From the NCBI RefSeq assembly GCF_007833215.1, contig NZ_CP042239.1:1674001-1738000 (forward strand): a stretch of DNA of 64,000 nt. The letters run 5' to 3'. Positions 35,226-48,108 of this stretch are shown in pieces. The notes under the pieces were generated by a model. It was not told the DNA's origin, did no database searches, and saw only the letters and a program-made list of their open reading frames with translations. Source of the DNA: Sphingomonas suaedae (lineage in GTDB: Bacteria > Pseudomonadota > Alphaproteobacteria > Sphingomonadales > Sphingomonadaceae). The translations under genes were made by a program, and so were the position numbers. Numbering within the stretch: the first letter of the stretch is position 1; each line of letters opens with the position of its first letter.

Positions 35226-35561
35226 TCATCCGCCCCGGAACCGTCCGAAGCTGACAGGATGAACCGCGTTCCGCGTAACTTCGTCAGTTTCGCGTCAACC
35301 CGATCGGGTCGCCATACCGCGCGTGGACAACCTTCATAACGTTCGCCCAACCCCGCGCCATCTTGACTTAAGACAGCCCCACTGCCATATCGCGCCGCAG
35401 CGAGGCGTTATGCAGCGTGATCGGGCCGGGGTTCATCCTGCGGCTCCGGCTCCGCCTCGGTTGATTGCTCGGCTTCCCATATCACGCGGGTCGTCATTTT
35501 TTGACCCGCCTGCGCGCGCGCATTCCGCATGCGCGCTGGCCGTTTATGCAAAAGAGATTCC
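35199..35561 (+). promoter_or_regulatory. Long leader of the DEAD-box helicase gene with hairpins
   Basis: No gene is seen in this stretch. An 11-bp perfect inverted repeat TGTCAGCTTCG (35199-35209) / CGAAGCTGACA (35246-35256) is followed by further GTCAG-type words. GCGGGTC/GACCCGC (35486-35509) forms a hairpin with a T-rich loop, and a GC-only hairpin lies near 35512-35535. Structured leaders are common for RNA helicases that autoregulate or respond to cold; regulation here is inferred. Confidence 0.5.
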
Positions 35562-37016
35562 ATGACCAAGTTCAATACCCTCGGCCTGTCCGAGACCACG
35601 CTGGCTGCGCTGGCGGCAAAGGGCTATACCGACGCGACGCCGATCCAGGCGCAGTCGATCCCCGCTTTGCTCGAAGGGCGCGACCTGCTCGGCATCGCCC
35701 AGACCGGCACCGGCAAGACCGCCGCGTTCATGCTCCCCTCGATCGAACGCCTCGTCGCGTCGAACAAGCGGGCGCAGCCGCGCGGCTGCCGCATGCTCGT
35801 CCTCGCCCCCACCCGCGAACTGGCCAGCCAGATCGCCCAGAGCGCCCGCGACTATAGCAAGGGCACCAAGCTTTCGGTCGCGACCGTGTTCGGCGGCACC
35901 TCGATCCACAAGAACAAGACCGATCTGGCGCGCGGCGTCGACATCGTCGTCGCGACCCCCGGTCGCCTCGTCGACCTGATCGAACAAAGCTATGCGATCC
36001 TGCTCGGCATCGAGATCCTGGTGCTGGACGAGGCCGACCAGATGATGGACCTCGGCTTCATCCATGCGCTCAAGCGCATCGTCCGCGAGCTGCCCAGCAA
36101 GCGCCAGACTTTGTTCTTCTCGGCCACCATGCCCAAGTCGATCCGCGACCTGGCCGGCCAGTTCATCAAGGATCCGGTCGAGGTGAAGGTGACCCCCGTC
36201 GCCACCACCGCCGAGCGCGTCGAGCAGTTCGTGACCTTCGTCAATCAGGCGGAGAAGCAGTCGCTGCTGACCATCGCGCTGCGCGACGAGAGCATCGACC
36301 GCGCGCTGGTCTTCACCCGCACCAAGCATGGCGCCGACCGCGTCGTGAAGCTGCTGGCGGCAAGCGGCGTCGCGTCGAACGCGATCCACGGCAACAAGAG
36401 CCAGCCGCAGCGCGAGCGCGCGCTGGGCGAGTTCAAGTCGGGCAAGGTCAAGATCCTGGTCGCGACCGACATCGCGGCGCGCGGCATCGACGTGTCGGGG
36501 GTGAGCCATGTGTTCAACTTCGAACTGCCCAACGTGCCGGACCAATATGTCCACCGCATCGGCCGCACCGCCCGTGCCGGCGCGACCGGCGTCGCCATCA
36601 GCTTCTGCGCCGATGACGAGAGGCCGTATCTCCGCGATATCGAAAAGCTGATCCGCCAGAAGGTCGCGATCCAGCCGCTGCCCGAGGATTTCGTGGCCGA
36701 ATCGGCCCGCATCAAGTCGAGCCGCGGCCCGATCCCGATGAGCCGCGACGAGCAGAATGGCCGCAACGGCCGCACGATGCAGGATCGCAACGCCCATCAC
36801 CGCGCCGCCCAGCGCGACCGCGGCCCCCGCGGCAATCCCGCCGGTGAGCGTCGCGAGACGCTCGGCACGGCCGGTCCGCGCGGTGGCGAAGGTGCCGGTG
36901 CAGGCGACAAGCCGCGCTTCTACGGCCCGCGCAAGAAGAAGTTCTCGCCCCGCCCCGCCGGTGCCGGCGGCGGCGGCCAGCGCAGCGGCGGCGGCCAGGG
37001 CCAGCGCCGCGGCTAA
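35562..37016 (+). CDS. rhlE: DEAD-box RNA helicase (RhlE-like)
   Basis: The protein has 484 residues. The Q motif (TPIQAQSIP) is followed by AQTGTGKT, PTRELASQ, the DEAD box (VLDEADQMMDLGF), SAT, and HRIGRTARAG. The C-terminal ~90 residues are basic, Gly/Arg-rich (GPRKKKFSP, GGGGQRSGGGQGQRRG) and disordered, suited to RNA binding. It unwinds RNA in ribosome assembly or decay. AAAGAG lies before the ATG. The RhlE assignment over other DEAD proteins rests on overall size and tail type. Confidence 0.9.
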   Translation: MTKFNTLGLSETTLAALAAKGYTDATPIQAQSIPALLEGRDLLGIAQTGTGKTAAFMLPSIERLVASNKRAQPRGCRMLVLAPTRELASQIAQSARDYSKGTKLSVATVFGGTSIHKNKTDLARGVDIVVATPGRLVDLIEQSYAILLGIEILVLDEADQMMDLGFIHALKRIVRELPSKRQTLFFSATMPKSIRDLAGQFIKDPVEVKVTPVATTAERVEQFVTFVNQAEKQSLLTIALRDESIDRALVFTRTKHGADRVVKLLAASGVASNAIHGNKSQPQRERALGEFKSGKVKILVATDIAARGIDVSGVSHVFNFELPNVPDQYVHRIGRTARAGATGVAISFCADDERPYLRDIEKLIRQKVAIQPLPEDFVAESARIKSSRGPIPMSRDEQNGRNGRTMQDRNAHHRAAQRDRGPRGNPAGERRETLGTAGPRGGEGAGAGDKPRFYGPRKKKFSPRPAGAGGGGQRSGGGQGQRRG

Positions 37017-37025
37017 ATAATCCTG

Positions 37026-37976
37026 TCAGGGGCGGTTCCGGCCGCCCCTGCGCGCTTCCTCATCCTCTGCCCCGGCGATCAGCCGCGCGATCCGCTCGGC
37101 GCCCTGCGTCCCCTCGTTGCTCCCCCGCCCGATCAGCTGCGCCGCGCGACCGTACAGCGCCCCGGCCCGGTCATAATCCCCCTCCGCTTCGGCACACAGG
37201 CCCAGGTCGAAGACGATCGACGGGTGATTCGGCGCCTGAGCATCCATCGCCGTCCATGCAGCACAGGCCCCGCGCAGATCGCGCTGCGTCTGCCTGACGA
37301 TATCCTTGAACGTCCGGTTGAGTTCCTTGGGCAGCCCCCGGGTGCTCTCACGGAAACGGATCGAATAATTCTCGACCGACGGTACGATGTCGCGCCGGAC
37401 ATTCTCGGCGATATCGACGATCATCCCGCGAATCGCTTCCTCGGTGGTCCGCGGCGGGTTCTGCCCCCGGCACCAGCTCGTCTCGTCCCGGCGCGGGCGC
37501 GAGACACTATAGAGGACGCGCCCGTCCGCACTTGCGAGGCGCAGGTCGGCGTTCACATTGATGACGCGGCGGGTACAGTCCTTCTCGACCTCCTCTTCGC
37601 GCAGGCATTTGCCGTCGCGTTTGCCCCCTTCGCGTTCGACGCATTCCTTTTCCTTGCGCTTGAAGCGGCTCTCCTGAACGCCCGTCGTGACATTGCCGTT
37701 CAGCATCCCGTCCGCTTGCGCGCCGCGCCCGCCGACCAGATCGAAATGGACGTCGCCGGTGATGTCGGGCCGCGCCAGCGCCCGCTCGATCGCCATGCCC
37801 AATTGCACCCCGTCCTGCCCGGTGATGCGGCCGACGCGCAGCGAATCGAGCATCGCGGCATCGCGATAGGGCGCGGCGAACCGCCCGGTCATCCGGACGC
37901 TTTCCGCATAAGCGGTGCTGGCAAGAAGCGATGTGGCGGCAAGCGCGACGACCGCGCGGATCGGTGTCTGAAACAT
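37026..37976 (-). CDS. Secreted hypothetical protein with C-terminal TPR-like region
   Basis: The 316-residue protein has a signal peptide ending TAYA, then a beta-rich region with a Lys/Glu/Cys-rich charged patch (RKEKECVEREGGKRDGKCLREEEVEKDC). The C-terminus (NHPSIVFDLGLCAEAEGDYDRAGALYGRAAQLIG) looks like a single TPR. I do not recognise a named family. Its stop is nine bases from the helicase stop (convergent), and it is divergent from the atp operon. Confidence 0.7.
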   Translation of the reverse strand: MFQTPIRAVVALAATSLLASTAYAESVRMTGRFAAPYRDAAMLDSLRVGRITGQDGVQLGMAIERALARPDITGDVHFDLVGGRGAQADGMLNGNVTTGVQESRFKRKEKECVEREGGKRDGKCLREEEVEKDCTRRVINVNADLRLASADGRVLYSVSRPRRDETSWCRGQNPPRTTEEAIRGMIVDIAENVRRDIVPSVENYSIRFRESTRGLPKELNRTFKDIVRQTQRDLRGACAAWTAMDAQAPNHPSIVFDLGLCAEAEGDYDRAGALYGRAAQLIGRGSNEGTQGAERIARLIAGAEDEEARRGGRNRP

Positions 37977-38186
37977 GATATCCCCCCGACTGAGTCAGTC
38001 GGCAATTGTTTCGCATCCGATGCCCGGCCCAGCAAGCCCGTTCGCCGCGCCGTCATCGCACGGTCACACAGGTTGCATCCTCGCCCCCCCTTTGCTAGGC
38101 GCGCGCCAACCCATCGGGGGTGCCGCGCAGGCACACCCCCGAATCCCCATGGGGCCATTCTAGAGTCCAAGAGGAAACACGCGTCC

Positions 38187-40282
<2,096 letters not shown>

Positions 40283-40290
40283 AGCAAAAT

Positions 40291-40390
40291 AGCCCTCTCG
40301 CCGCTTGCGGGGAGAGGGTTGGGAGAGGGGCATGAAGGCTCCACTCTCGACTGCCCCTCTCCCCGGCCCTCTCCCCTGAAGGGGAGAGGG
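40291..40390. repeat. Paired-palindrome repeat, copy 2 (between atpA and atpG)
   Basis: The left hairpin is CCCTCTCGCCGC-TT-GCGGGGAGAGGG (one mismatch). The right hairpin is CCCTCTCCCC-TGAA-GGGGAGAGGG (perfect). They are related to the copies before mfd and atpC but in a GGGGAGAGGG variant. The element ends 14 bases before the atpG ATG. It could attenuate or process the atp mRNA. Confidence 0.9.
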
Positions 40391-40404
40391 AGAAGGAAAG
40401 AAGA

Positions 40405-41282
40405 ATGGCCTCTCTCAAGGCACTCAAAGTCCGGATCAACTCGGTCAAGTCGACCCAGAAGATCACCAAGGCGATGAAGATGGTCGCCGCCGCCAAGCTG
40501 CGCCGCGCGCAGGAAGCGGCGGAGGCCGGGCGCCCATATGCGCAGCGGCTTGAACAGGTCGTCGCCAGCCTCGCGTCGAAGGTCGCGGGCAGCCCCGGCA
40601 TGTCGCCGCTGCTCGCCGGCACCGGCAAGGATCAGGTCCATCTGTTCGTCGTCGCGACGAGCGACAAGGGCTTGGCCGGCGCGTTCAACACCAACATCGC
40701 CCGCCTCGCCCGCCGCCGCGCGCAAGAGCTGATCGCGCAGGGCAAGACGGTGAAATTCTACACCATCGGTCGCAAGGGCCGCGCGGTGCTCAACCGGCTC
40801 TACCCGAACAATTTCGTGCACGGGATCGAACCCGGCGACCTCGGCAAGCTCGGCTTTGCCGACGCCCGCGGCTATGCCGACGACCTGATCGCCCGGTTCG
40901 AAGCCGGCGAGTATGACGTCGCGCACCTGTTCTACTCGAACTTCAAGTCGGTCCTGACGCAAGAGCCGACCGAGCAGCAGCTGATCCCGGTCAAGATTCC
41001 CGAGGTCGCCGCCGTCGAGGAAACCAACGCGGCGGTGGTCGAGTACGAGCCCGATGAGGAATCGATCCTCGAAGATCTGCTCCCGCGCAACGTCGCGATC
41101 CAGCTCTACCGCGCGATGCGTGAAAACGCTGCGTCGGAGCAGGGCAGCAAGATGACTGCGATGGACAACGCCACGCGCAACGCGGGCGACCTCATCAAGC
41201 GGCTGTCGATCCAGTATAACCGCGCGCGCCAGGCCGCGATCACGACCGAGCTGGTCGAGATTATCTCGGGCGCCGAGGCGCT

Positions 41283-41286
<4 letters not shown>
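40405..41286 (+). CDS. atpG: ATP synthase F1 subunit gamma
   Basis: The 293-residue central rotor shaft opens with the conserved [34 protein letters not shown] coiled coil and ends with [30 protein letters not shown] precedes the ATG, directly after the repeat. The stop overlaps the GTG of a lipoprotein gene (GTGA). Confidence 0.96.
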
Positions 41287-43414
<2,128 letters not shown>

Positions 43415-43423
43415 GCCCTCTTA

Positions 43424-43528
43424 AACCCCTCCCCTTCAGGGGAGGGGTTTGGGGTGGGGCAGTAATCACAGGGGCCGGGCGCGTGTTGATACGCCCCACC
43501 CCAACCCCTCCCCTGAAGGGGAGGGGCT
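43424..43528. repeat. Paired-palindrome repeat, copy 3 (between atpD and atpC)
   Basis: CCCCTCCCC-TTCA-GGGGAGGGG (43426-43447) and CCCCTCCCC-TGAA-GGGGAGGGG (43505-43526), with GGGGTGGGGC and GCCCCACCCC inside, repeat copy 1 almost exactly at the ends while the middle differs. It ends 12 bases before the atpC ATG. Confidence 0.9.
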
Positions 43529-43540
43529 AGGAAGAAGAAC

Positions 43541-43795
43541 ATGCTGCACTTCGAACTCGTGACCCCTGAAAAGCTGCTCCGCTCGGAGAACGTCCATATG
43601 GTGGTCGTTCCCGGCAGCGAGGGCGATTTCGGCGTGCTGGAGGGCCATGCGCCCTTCATGTCGACGATCCGCGACGGCAATATCGAAATCTACAAGACCG
43701 CTTCGAACCAATCGCCGGAGATCATCCGGGTCGAGGGCGGCTTTGCAGAAGTGAATGAAAAGGGGCTGACGGTCCTCGCCGAAAAGGCGGGCTAA
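43541..43795 (+). CDS. atpC: ATP synthase F1 subunit epsilon
   Basis: This 84-residue protein has only the N-terminal beta-sandwich of epsilon ([47 protein letters not shown]). The C-terminal helical hairpin that inhibits ATP hydrolysis in many bacteria is missing, a short form seen in alphaproteobacteria. GGAAGAAG, directly after the repeat, serves as ribosome site. It closes the operon before a strong terminator. Confidence 0.93.
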   Translation: MLHFELVTPEKLLRSENVHMVVVPGSEGDFGVLEGHAPFMSTIRDGNIEIYKTASNQSPEIIRVEGGFAEVNEKGLTVLAEKAG

Positions 43796-43812
43796 CCCCG
43801 CGTTACAGAATC

Positions 43813-43848
43813 GAAAATGGCCGCAGGGGCAACCCTGCGGTCATTTTC
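43813..43848. terminator. Terminator of the atp operon
   Basis: A 16-bp stem (43813-43828 with 43833-43848, one G:U) with a GCAA tetraloop has A-rich and T-rich outer ends, so it can act in both directions for atpC and the convergent gene. Confidence 0.88.
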
Positions 43849-43864
43849 ATGTCTGCGCGTCTTT

Positions 43865-44335
43865 TCACCCCCGGCGATAGGCCATCGCGGTTGCCCAGCT
43901 ATCGGCATTGCCGCGCTCGACCTTCAGGGCGTCGCCAGTGCGGGTGAAGCGCAATCTGGCGACACCCATCTTGGTCGGCATCTCGAACGTCACGCTCTGC
44001 CCCTCGCGCGCCACTTCGGTGAAGGTGCTGGGCGGAATAGACGGCAAGGCGACGCGCAACCGTGCCTTGTCACCCGCCGTGTCGAACGCAAGCTCCGCCT
44101 TGGCTCCCTTCATCGCCGCGCTCGTGCCCTCCTCGCTGCACGCGATTCCCAGCTTGGTCTGTTCGCAAATCATCTCGAGTGCGTCGGTCTTCCAGGTCCC
44201 GCCCAGCCAGTCGAGCCGCCCCCCCGTCGCTGGCGCCGACGCCGCCGCCGCGACGACAGGTGCCGGTGCTGGCGCGGTCGCAAGCCCGGTCGGCGTGACA
44301 AGCATGGTGAAGAGCGAAACGAAGAATGCGAGCAT
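43865..44335 (-). CDS. Secreted small hypothetical protein
   Basis: The 156-residue protein from ATG 44335 has a hydrophobic N-terminus (AFFVSLFTMLVTPTGLATA) and an Ala/Pro linker. The globular domain contains RLDWLGGTWKTDALEMICEQ and AMAYRRG. WLGGTW resembles the opening WLEGEW of the next gene, so the two may be distant relatives. Function unknown. It converges on atpC across the shared terminator. Confidence 0.65.
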   Translation of the reverse strand: MLAFFVSLFTMLVTPTGLATAPAPAPVVAAAASAPATGGRLDWLGGTWKTDALEMICEQTKLGIACSEEGTSAAMKGAKAELAFDTAGDKARLRVALPSIPPSTFTEVAREGQSVTFEMPTKMGVARLRFTRTGDALKVERGNADSWATAMAYRRG

Positions 44336-44409
44336 GTGAGAAACCCCTGTGATCGACTGTCGCCCGGTTCTTCCCCTTGTTCGCCCCGTCCGGCTACGGT
44401 CAGGATCGG

Positions 44410-44832
44410 TCAGCGCGCCCGTTTGAAGACCCAGCGCATCGGCCTGGTCCCGTCCGCCAGCGCGGTCTCGGCGATCAGTTCGTCGCCGCGCCGCCAATAT
44501 CGGATGCGTTGCGGATAATCATGCCCGGGATTGGCGAAGGTGATCCCCCTCGCCTCGCGCCCGCTCTCGCGAAACGGGACCGCAGGCGCGCCGCGCGGCG
44601 ACCCGTAAAAGATCGCGACGCCATCCCCCAGCTCGATCCGCATATATTCAAAGTCGCGCGTCTTGCCGTCACGCACCGTCTGGCTCGTTCCCAGCATCGT
44701 GCCGCCACGCGCGGGCCCCCATAGTTCGCAGGTCTGGCGTCCGTTCGCGGGCTTTGTACACCATTCCCCCTCCAGCCAGGCCAGATTGGGCGCGGCGCCT
44801 GCTGCCGCCAGCAACACCATCATTCCCAGCAT
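44410..44832 (-). CDS. DUF6265-type secreted protein
   Basis: The 140-residue protein has a short signal peptide and the DUF6265 pattern: LAWLEGEWC, CELWGPARGGTMLGTSQTV, FEYMRIE, FANPGHDYPQRIRYWRRGDEL. The family is small, probably a lipocalin-like barrel, with unknown ligand. It is upstream of and parallel to the other secreted gene and divergent from cpaF. Confidence 0.75.
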   Translation of the reverse strand: MLGMMVLLAAAGAAPNLAWLEGEWCTKPANGRQTCELWGPARGGTMLGTSQTVRDGKTRDFEYMRIELGDGVAIFYGSPRGAPAVPFRESGREARGITFANPGHDYPQRIRYWRRGDELIAETALADGTRPMRWVFKRAR

Positions 44833-44927
44833 CGCTGAATCTCCCGCGCCGCAATCCGTTGATGGTTAGGAACTTGTCAAATCTTGGCGGCTATCCCCTT
44901 CCCTGTAGCGGATTTTGGGGAGCGAAT

Positions 44928-46481
44928 GTGAGCGCATTTGGACGTCGCAGCGGACCCGGGGGAGCGCCGGGGCGTCCCGCCTTCGGTGTTGCACGCCCGA
45001 TGCAGGGCGGCGGTACGGCGCGCCCGGCCGAGCCGGTGGGCGGCGAGCAATTCCCGCCGCTGCACGATGTCCCCCTCCCCGGCGCCAGCCAGCGCGAACC
45101 CGATCCGGTTCCGAGCGGCGGCACCACCGGCGGATCGCATTCGTCCAGCGAAGCGATGCAGCGACTCGCGGATCGCCAGTCGGCCTCCGCAGAGTCGGGC
45201 AGTTCGCGCCATGAGGGCTTCGAAGCCTCAATTCATCGAATCAAGGAACAGGTGCTCCCGCGCCTGCTCGAACGCGTCGATCCCGAAGCCGCGGCGACGC
45301 TCAGCAAGGACGAGCTCGCCGAGGAATTTCGCCCGATCATCGGCGAAGTGCTCGCCGAGCTGAAACTCACGCTCAATCGCCGCGAACAATTCGCGCTCGA
45401 AAAGGTGCTGGTCGACGAATTGCTCGGCCTTGGCCCGCTCGAGGAATTGCTGTCCGACAGTGCGATCAGCGACATCATGGTCAACGGCCCCGACCAGACC
45501 TTTGTCGAGCGCAAGGGCAAGTTGGAACTCGCGAATATCCAATTCCGTGACGAGGAACATCTGTTCCAGATCGCCCAGCGCATCTGCAACTCGGTCGGCC
45601 GCCGCGTCGATCAGACCACCCCGCTGGCCGACGCGCGCCTCAAGGACGGCAGCCGCGTCAACGTGATCGTGCCGCCGCTCAGCCTCAAGGGCACGGCGAT
45701 CTCGATCCGCAAATTCTCCGACAAGCCGATCACGCTCGACATGATGGCGGGCTTCGGATCGATGTCGACCAAGATGGCGACGATGCTGAAGATTGCCGGT
45801 GCCTGCCGCTTCAACATCGTCATCTCGGGCGGCACCGGCTCGGGCAAGACGACGATGCTCAACGCCCTGTCGAAGATGATCGACCCGGGCGAACGCGTGC
45901 TGACGATCGAGGACGCCGCCGAACTTCGCCTGCAACAGCCGCACTGGCTCCCGCTCGAAACCCGCCCGCCGAACCTCGAGGGTCAGGGCGAGATCACCAT
46001 CCGCGACCTGGTCAAGAACGCGCTGCGTATGCGCCCCGATCGCATCATCCTCGGCGAAATTCGCGGGTCGGAATGTTTCGACCTGCTCTCCGCGATGAAC
46101 ACCGGCCATGACGGCTCGATGTGCACGCTCCACTCCAACAGCCCGCGCGAATGCCTGGGCCGTATGGAGAACATGGTGATGATGGGCGACATCAAGATCC
46201 CCAAGGAGGCGATCAGCCGTCAGATCGCGGACTCGGTCGACCTGATCGTTCAGGTCAAGCGCCTGCGCGACGGCAGTCGCCGCGTCACCAACATCACCGA
46301 GGTGATCGGGATGGAGGGGCCCGTCATCGTGACGCAGGAACTCTTCAAGTTCGAATATCTGGACGAGAGCGCCGACGGCAAGATCATCGGCGAGTACCGG
46401 TCGATGGGCCTGCGCCCCTACACGCTCGAAAAGGCGCGTGCCTTCGGCTTCGACAATGCGTTGCTGGAAGCGTGCCTCTGA
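44928..46481 (+). CDS. cpaF: CpaF-type Flp/Tad pilus secretion ATPase
   Basis: The protein is 517 residues from a GTG at 44928 (GGGGAG five bases upstream). An N-terminal ~110-residue Gly/Pro/Ser-rich region leads into the CpaF/TadA ATPase: VNGPDQTFVERKGKLE, Walker A GGTGSGKTTMLN, the Asp box LTIEDAAEL, the His box GHDGSMCTLHSNSPRE. It powers assembly of Flp pili. No other tad/cpa gene is in the window, so it is either an orphan or split from its locus. A long palindrome follows it. Confidence 0.9.
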   Translation: MSAFGRRSGPGGAPGRPAFGVARPMQGGGTARPAEPVGGEQFPPLHDVPLPGASQREPDPVPSGGTTGGSHSSSEAMQRLADRQSASAESGSSRHEGFEASIHRIKEQVLPRLLERVDPEAAATLSKDELAEEFRPIIGEVLAELKLTLNRREQFALEKVLVDELLGLGPLEELLSDSAISDIMVNGPDQTFVERKGKLELANIQFRDEEHLFQIAQRICNSVGRRVDQTTPLADARLKDGSRVNVIVPPLSLKGTAISIRKFSDKPITLDMMAGFGSMSTKMATMLKIAGACRFNIVISGGTGSGKTTMLNALSKMIDPGERVLTIEDAAELRLQQPHWLPLETRPPNLEGQGEITIRDLVKNALRMRPDRIILGEIRGSECFDLLSAMNTGHDGSMCTLHSNSPRECLGRMENMVMMGDIKIPKEAISRQIADSVDLIVQVKRLRDGSRRVTNITEVIGMEGPVIVTQELFKFEYLDESADGKIIGEYRSMGLRPYTLEKARAFGFDNALLEACL

Positions 46482-46513
46482 GGGTTTTGCTATCTGCGCT
46501 GGCGCGCAGCGGC

Positions 46514-46594
46514 GGTACCGGCCCGCTCCCCCACCCGGCCACCCACTTCGAGGTATCCTCGACGGGTGGCGGGGTGGGGGAGCGGGCCGGTACC
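46514..46594. repeat. 81-bp near-perfect palindrome after cpaF
   Basis: The outer arms are 23 bp and perfect (46514-46536 with 46572-46594, each ending in GGTACC). GCCACCC (46538-46544) pairs with GGGTGGC (46564-46570) and TCGAGG with CCTCGA around a TAT loop. The CCCCCACCC/GGGTGGGGG core recalls the other repeats. It can act as a terminator for cpaF, though no T-run follows. Confidence 0.88.
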
Positions 46595-46662
46595 GTCATC
46601 GCCGGCTATCCCGTCCGCCAACGGGACATTAACCACGCCTGCAACGGCTGGCGCGCTCGACC

Positions 46663-47868
46663 ATGCGCTCTAGCATGGCGCACATGGATGTCCGCGCGCC
46701 CATGATCCTGTTTGCCGCCCTGATCGGCATCGTCACGCCCGCCGCGCAGCTCAACGCCGCGCCGCCGGCGATGCACCTGGCCGCCGATACCGAAGCGCGC
46801 TGGGTCCCGTTCGAGCTGACGGCGGGCAACCAGATCCGGTTCCGAACCCTGCTCAACGATCGCTGGGTCGATGCGATGCTCGACACCGGCGTCACCGACA
46901 GTGCCGTTTCCGCGCGCTTCGCCCGCGAGGCAGGGCTCAAGCCATTGGTGAAGGGCCGTGCCGACGCGATCGGGGGCAGCGTCGCGCTGTCTTGGACCGG
47001 GATCGATCGGGTCGAGGTGGGTGGTCTGGTCCGCACCGGCGGCCGGGTCGCGATCATCGATGCCGATCCGCGCGTTACCGGCGCGGCGCCGGTCGACCTG
47101 TTCGTCGGCTCCGACCTGCTCGCCGCGCACGCGCTGGAGATCGATTACGACGCTCAGCGCTTCCGCCTCCTCCCCAGCGGGCGGATGCCGTTTCGCGGCA
47201 CCACCGTCCCGCTGCGGCTTGCCGATCGGACCGGCCTGTATCTCAGCGAGCTCGATCTTGGCGGTCGGTCGCATCGCCCGGTGATCGTCGATACCGGCGA
47301 TGGCAGCATGGTGACGCTCACCCGCGCCGCCTGGCGGGCCAGCGCATCGCCGGTCGCGCGCACGACCACCGCCATCGCCTATGGGCTGGGCGGAACCGTG
47401 GAGAGCGAGGTAACGATCGTCCCCGCGCTCCGCCTTGCCGGGCTGGTCGCCCGGGAAGTGGAACTGCGCGTCGAGCCCGATACCGGCTTTTCGGCCCGCA
47501 AGGGCGCCGCCGGACGCATCGGCGGCGGCCTGTTGCGCCGCCACCGCGTGCTGCTCGATCCGCGCGCCGGCCGCATGGTGCTCGCACCCGGTGCCCGCGC
47601 CGATTGGCCCGTTACCCGCTCCACCAGCGGACTTTTGGTCGCGCAGGAAGGCACGCGGCTGAAGGTGCTCCATGTCATGCGAAACAGCCCCGCGGCAGAG
47701 TCGGGGTGGCGCGCCGGAGCGCAGATTTGCGCGATCGACGGGGTCGGCATTGCCGACGCCGAAACGAGCGCCATTCAGGGCTGGTCGGTCGGAACCCCGG
47801 GGCGCCAGGTACGGCTGACCCTGTGCGACGGCAGCGAGCGCAGCCTGACCCTCGCCCGCTTCTATTGA
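46663..47868 (+). CDS. Exported retropepsin-like aspartyl protease with PDZ domain
   Basis: The protein has about 401 residues, with a signal segment (MILFAALIGIVTPAAQLNA). Two retropepsin-like halves follow, with the first catalytic loop MLDTGVTDSAV and the second VIVDTGDGSMV, then a C-terminal PDZ domain (VLHVMRNSPAAESGWRAGAQICAIDGVGI). Such periplasmic proteases are frequent in alphaproteobacteria; substrates are unknown. The start may be 46663, 46675 or 46684, and no clear ribosome site separates them. Confidence 0.8.
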   Translation: MRSSMAHMDVRAPMILFAALIGIVTPAAQLNAAPPAMHLAADTEARWVPFELTAGNQIRFRTLLNDRWVDAMLDTGVTDSAVSARFAREAGLKPLVKGRADAIGGSVALSWTGIDRVEVGGLVRTGGRVAIIDADPRVTGAAPVDLFVGSDLLAAHALEIDYDAQRFRLLPSGRMPFRGTTVPLRLADRTGLYLSELDLGGRSHRPVIVDTGDGSMVTLTRAAWRASASPVARTTTAIAYGLGGTVESEVTIVPALRLAGLVAREVELRVEPDTGFSARKGAAGRIGGGLLRRHRVLLDPRAGRMVLAPGARADWPVTRSTSGLLVAQEGTRLKVLHVMRNSPAAESGWRAGAQICAIDGVGIADAETSAIQGWSVGTPGRQVRLTLCDGSERSLTLARFY

Positions 47869-47869
47869 A

Positions 47870-48058
47870 CTAGCCGCCCTTCAGCGCGAGTGCCGCGCCG
47901 GTGACCGCCAACAGGATCGCCAGCAACTGGATCAGCGTCCACGGCACCCAGCCGACCTTGTCGAGATCGTGCCGCCGCCCGCGTCGCCATTCGGCCAGCC
48001 CGCTCACGCCTGCAAGCGTGACCATCGCCCCCACCCCGATCCACAACGGCACTTGCAT
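47870..48058 (-). CDS. Small two-helix membrane protein
   Basis: This 62-residue protein has two hydrophobic helices (VPLWIGVGAMVTLAGVSGLA and TLIQLLAILLAVTGAALAL) around a basic loop (EWRRGRRHDLDK). GGAGG lies three bases before the ATG. Its end is immediately next to the convergent protease stop. No named family. Confidence 0.6.
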   Translation of the reverse strand: MQVPLWIGVGAMVTLAGVSGLAEWRRGRRHDLDKVGWVPWTLIQLLAILLAVTGAALALKGG

Positions 48059-48108
48059 CGACCTCCGCCCCGCTTACACCTGAGTTCCAGAACAGAGAGG
48101 AGCCGATC

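Noticed and set aside
38040..38186. A defined sigma-70 promoter for the atp operon
   Set aside because: TTGCAT is followed at 17 bp by only TAGGCG, a poor -10; not supported enough to list.
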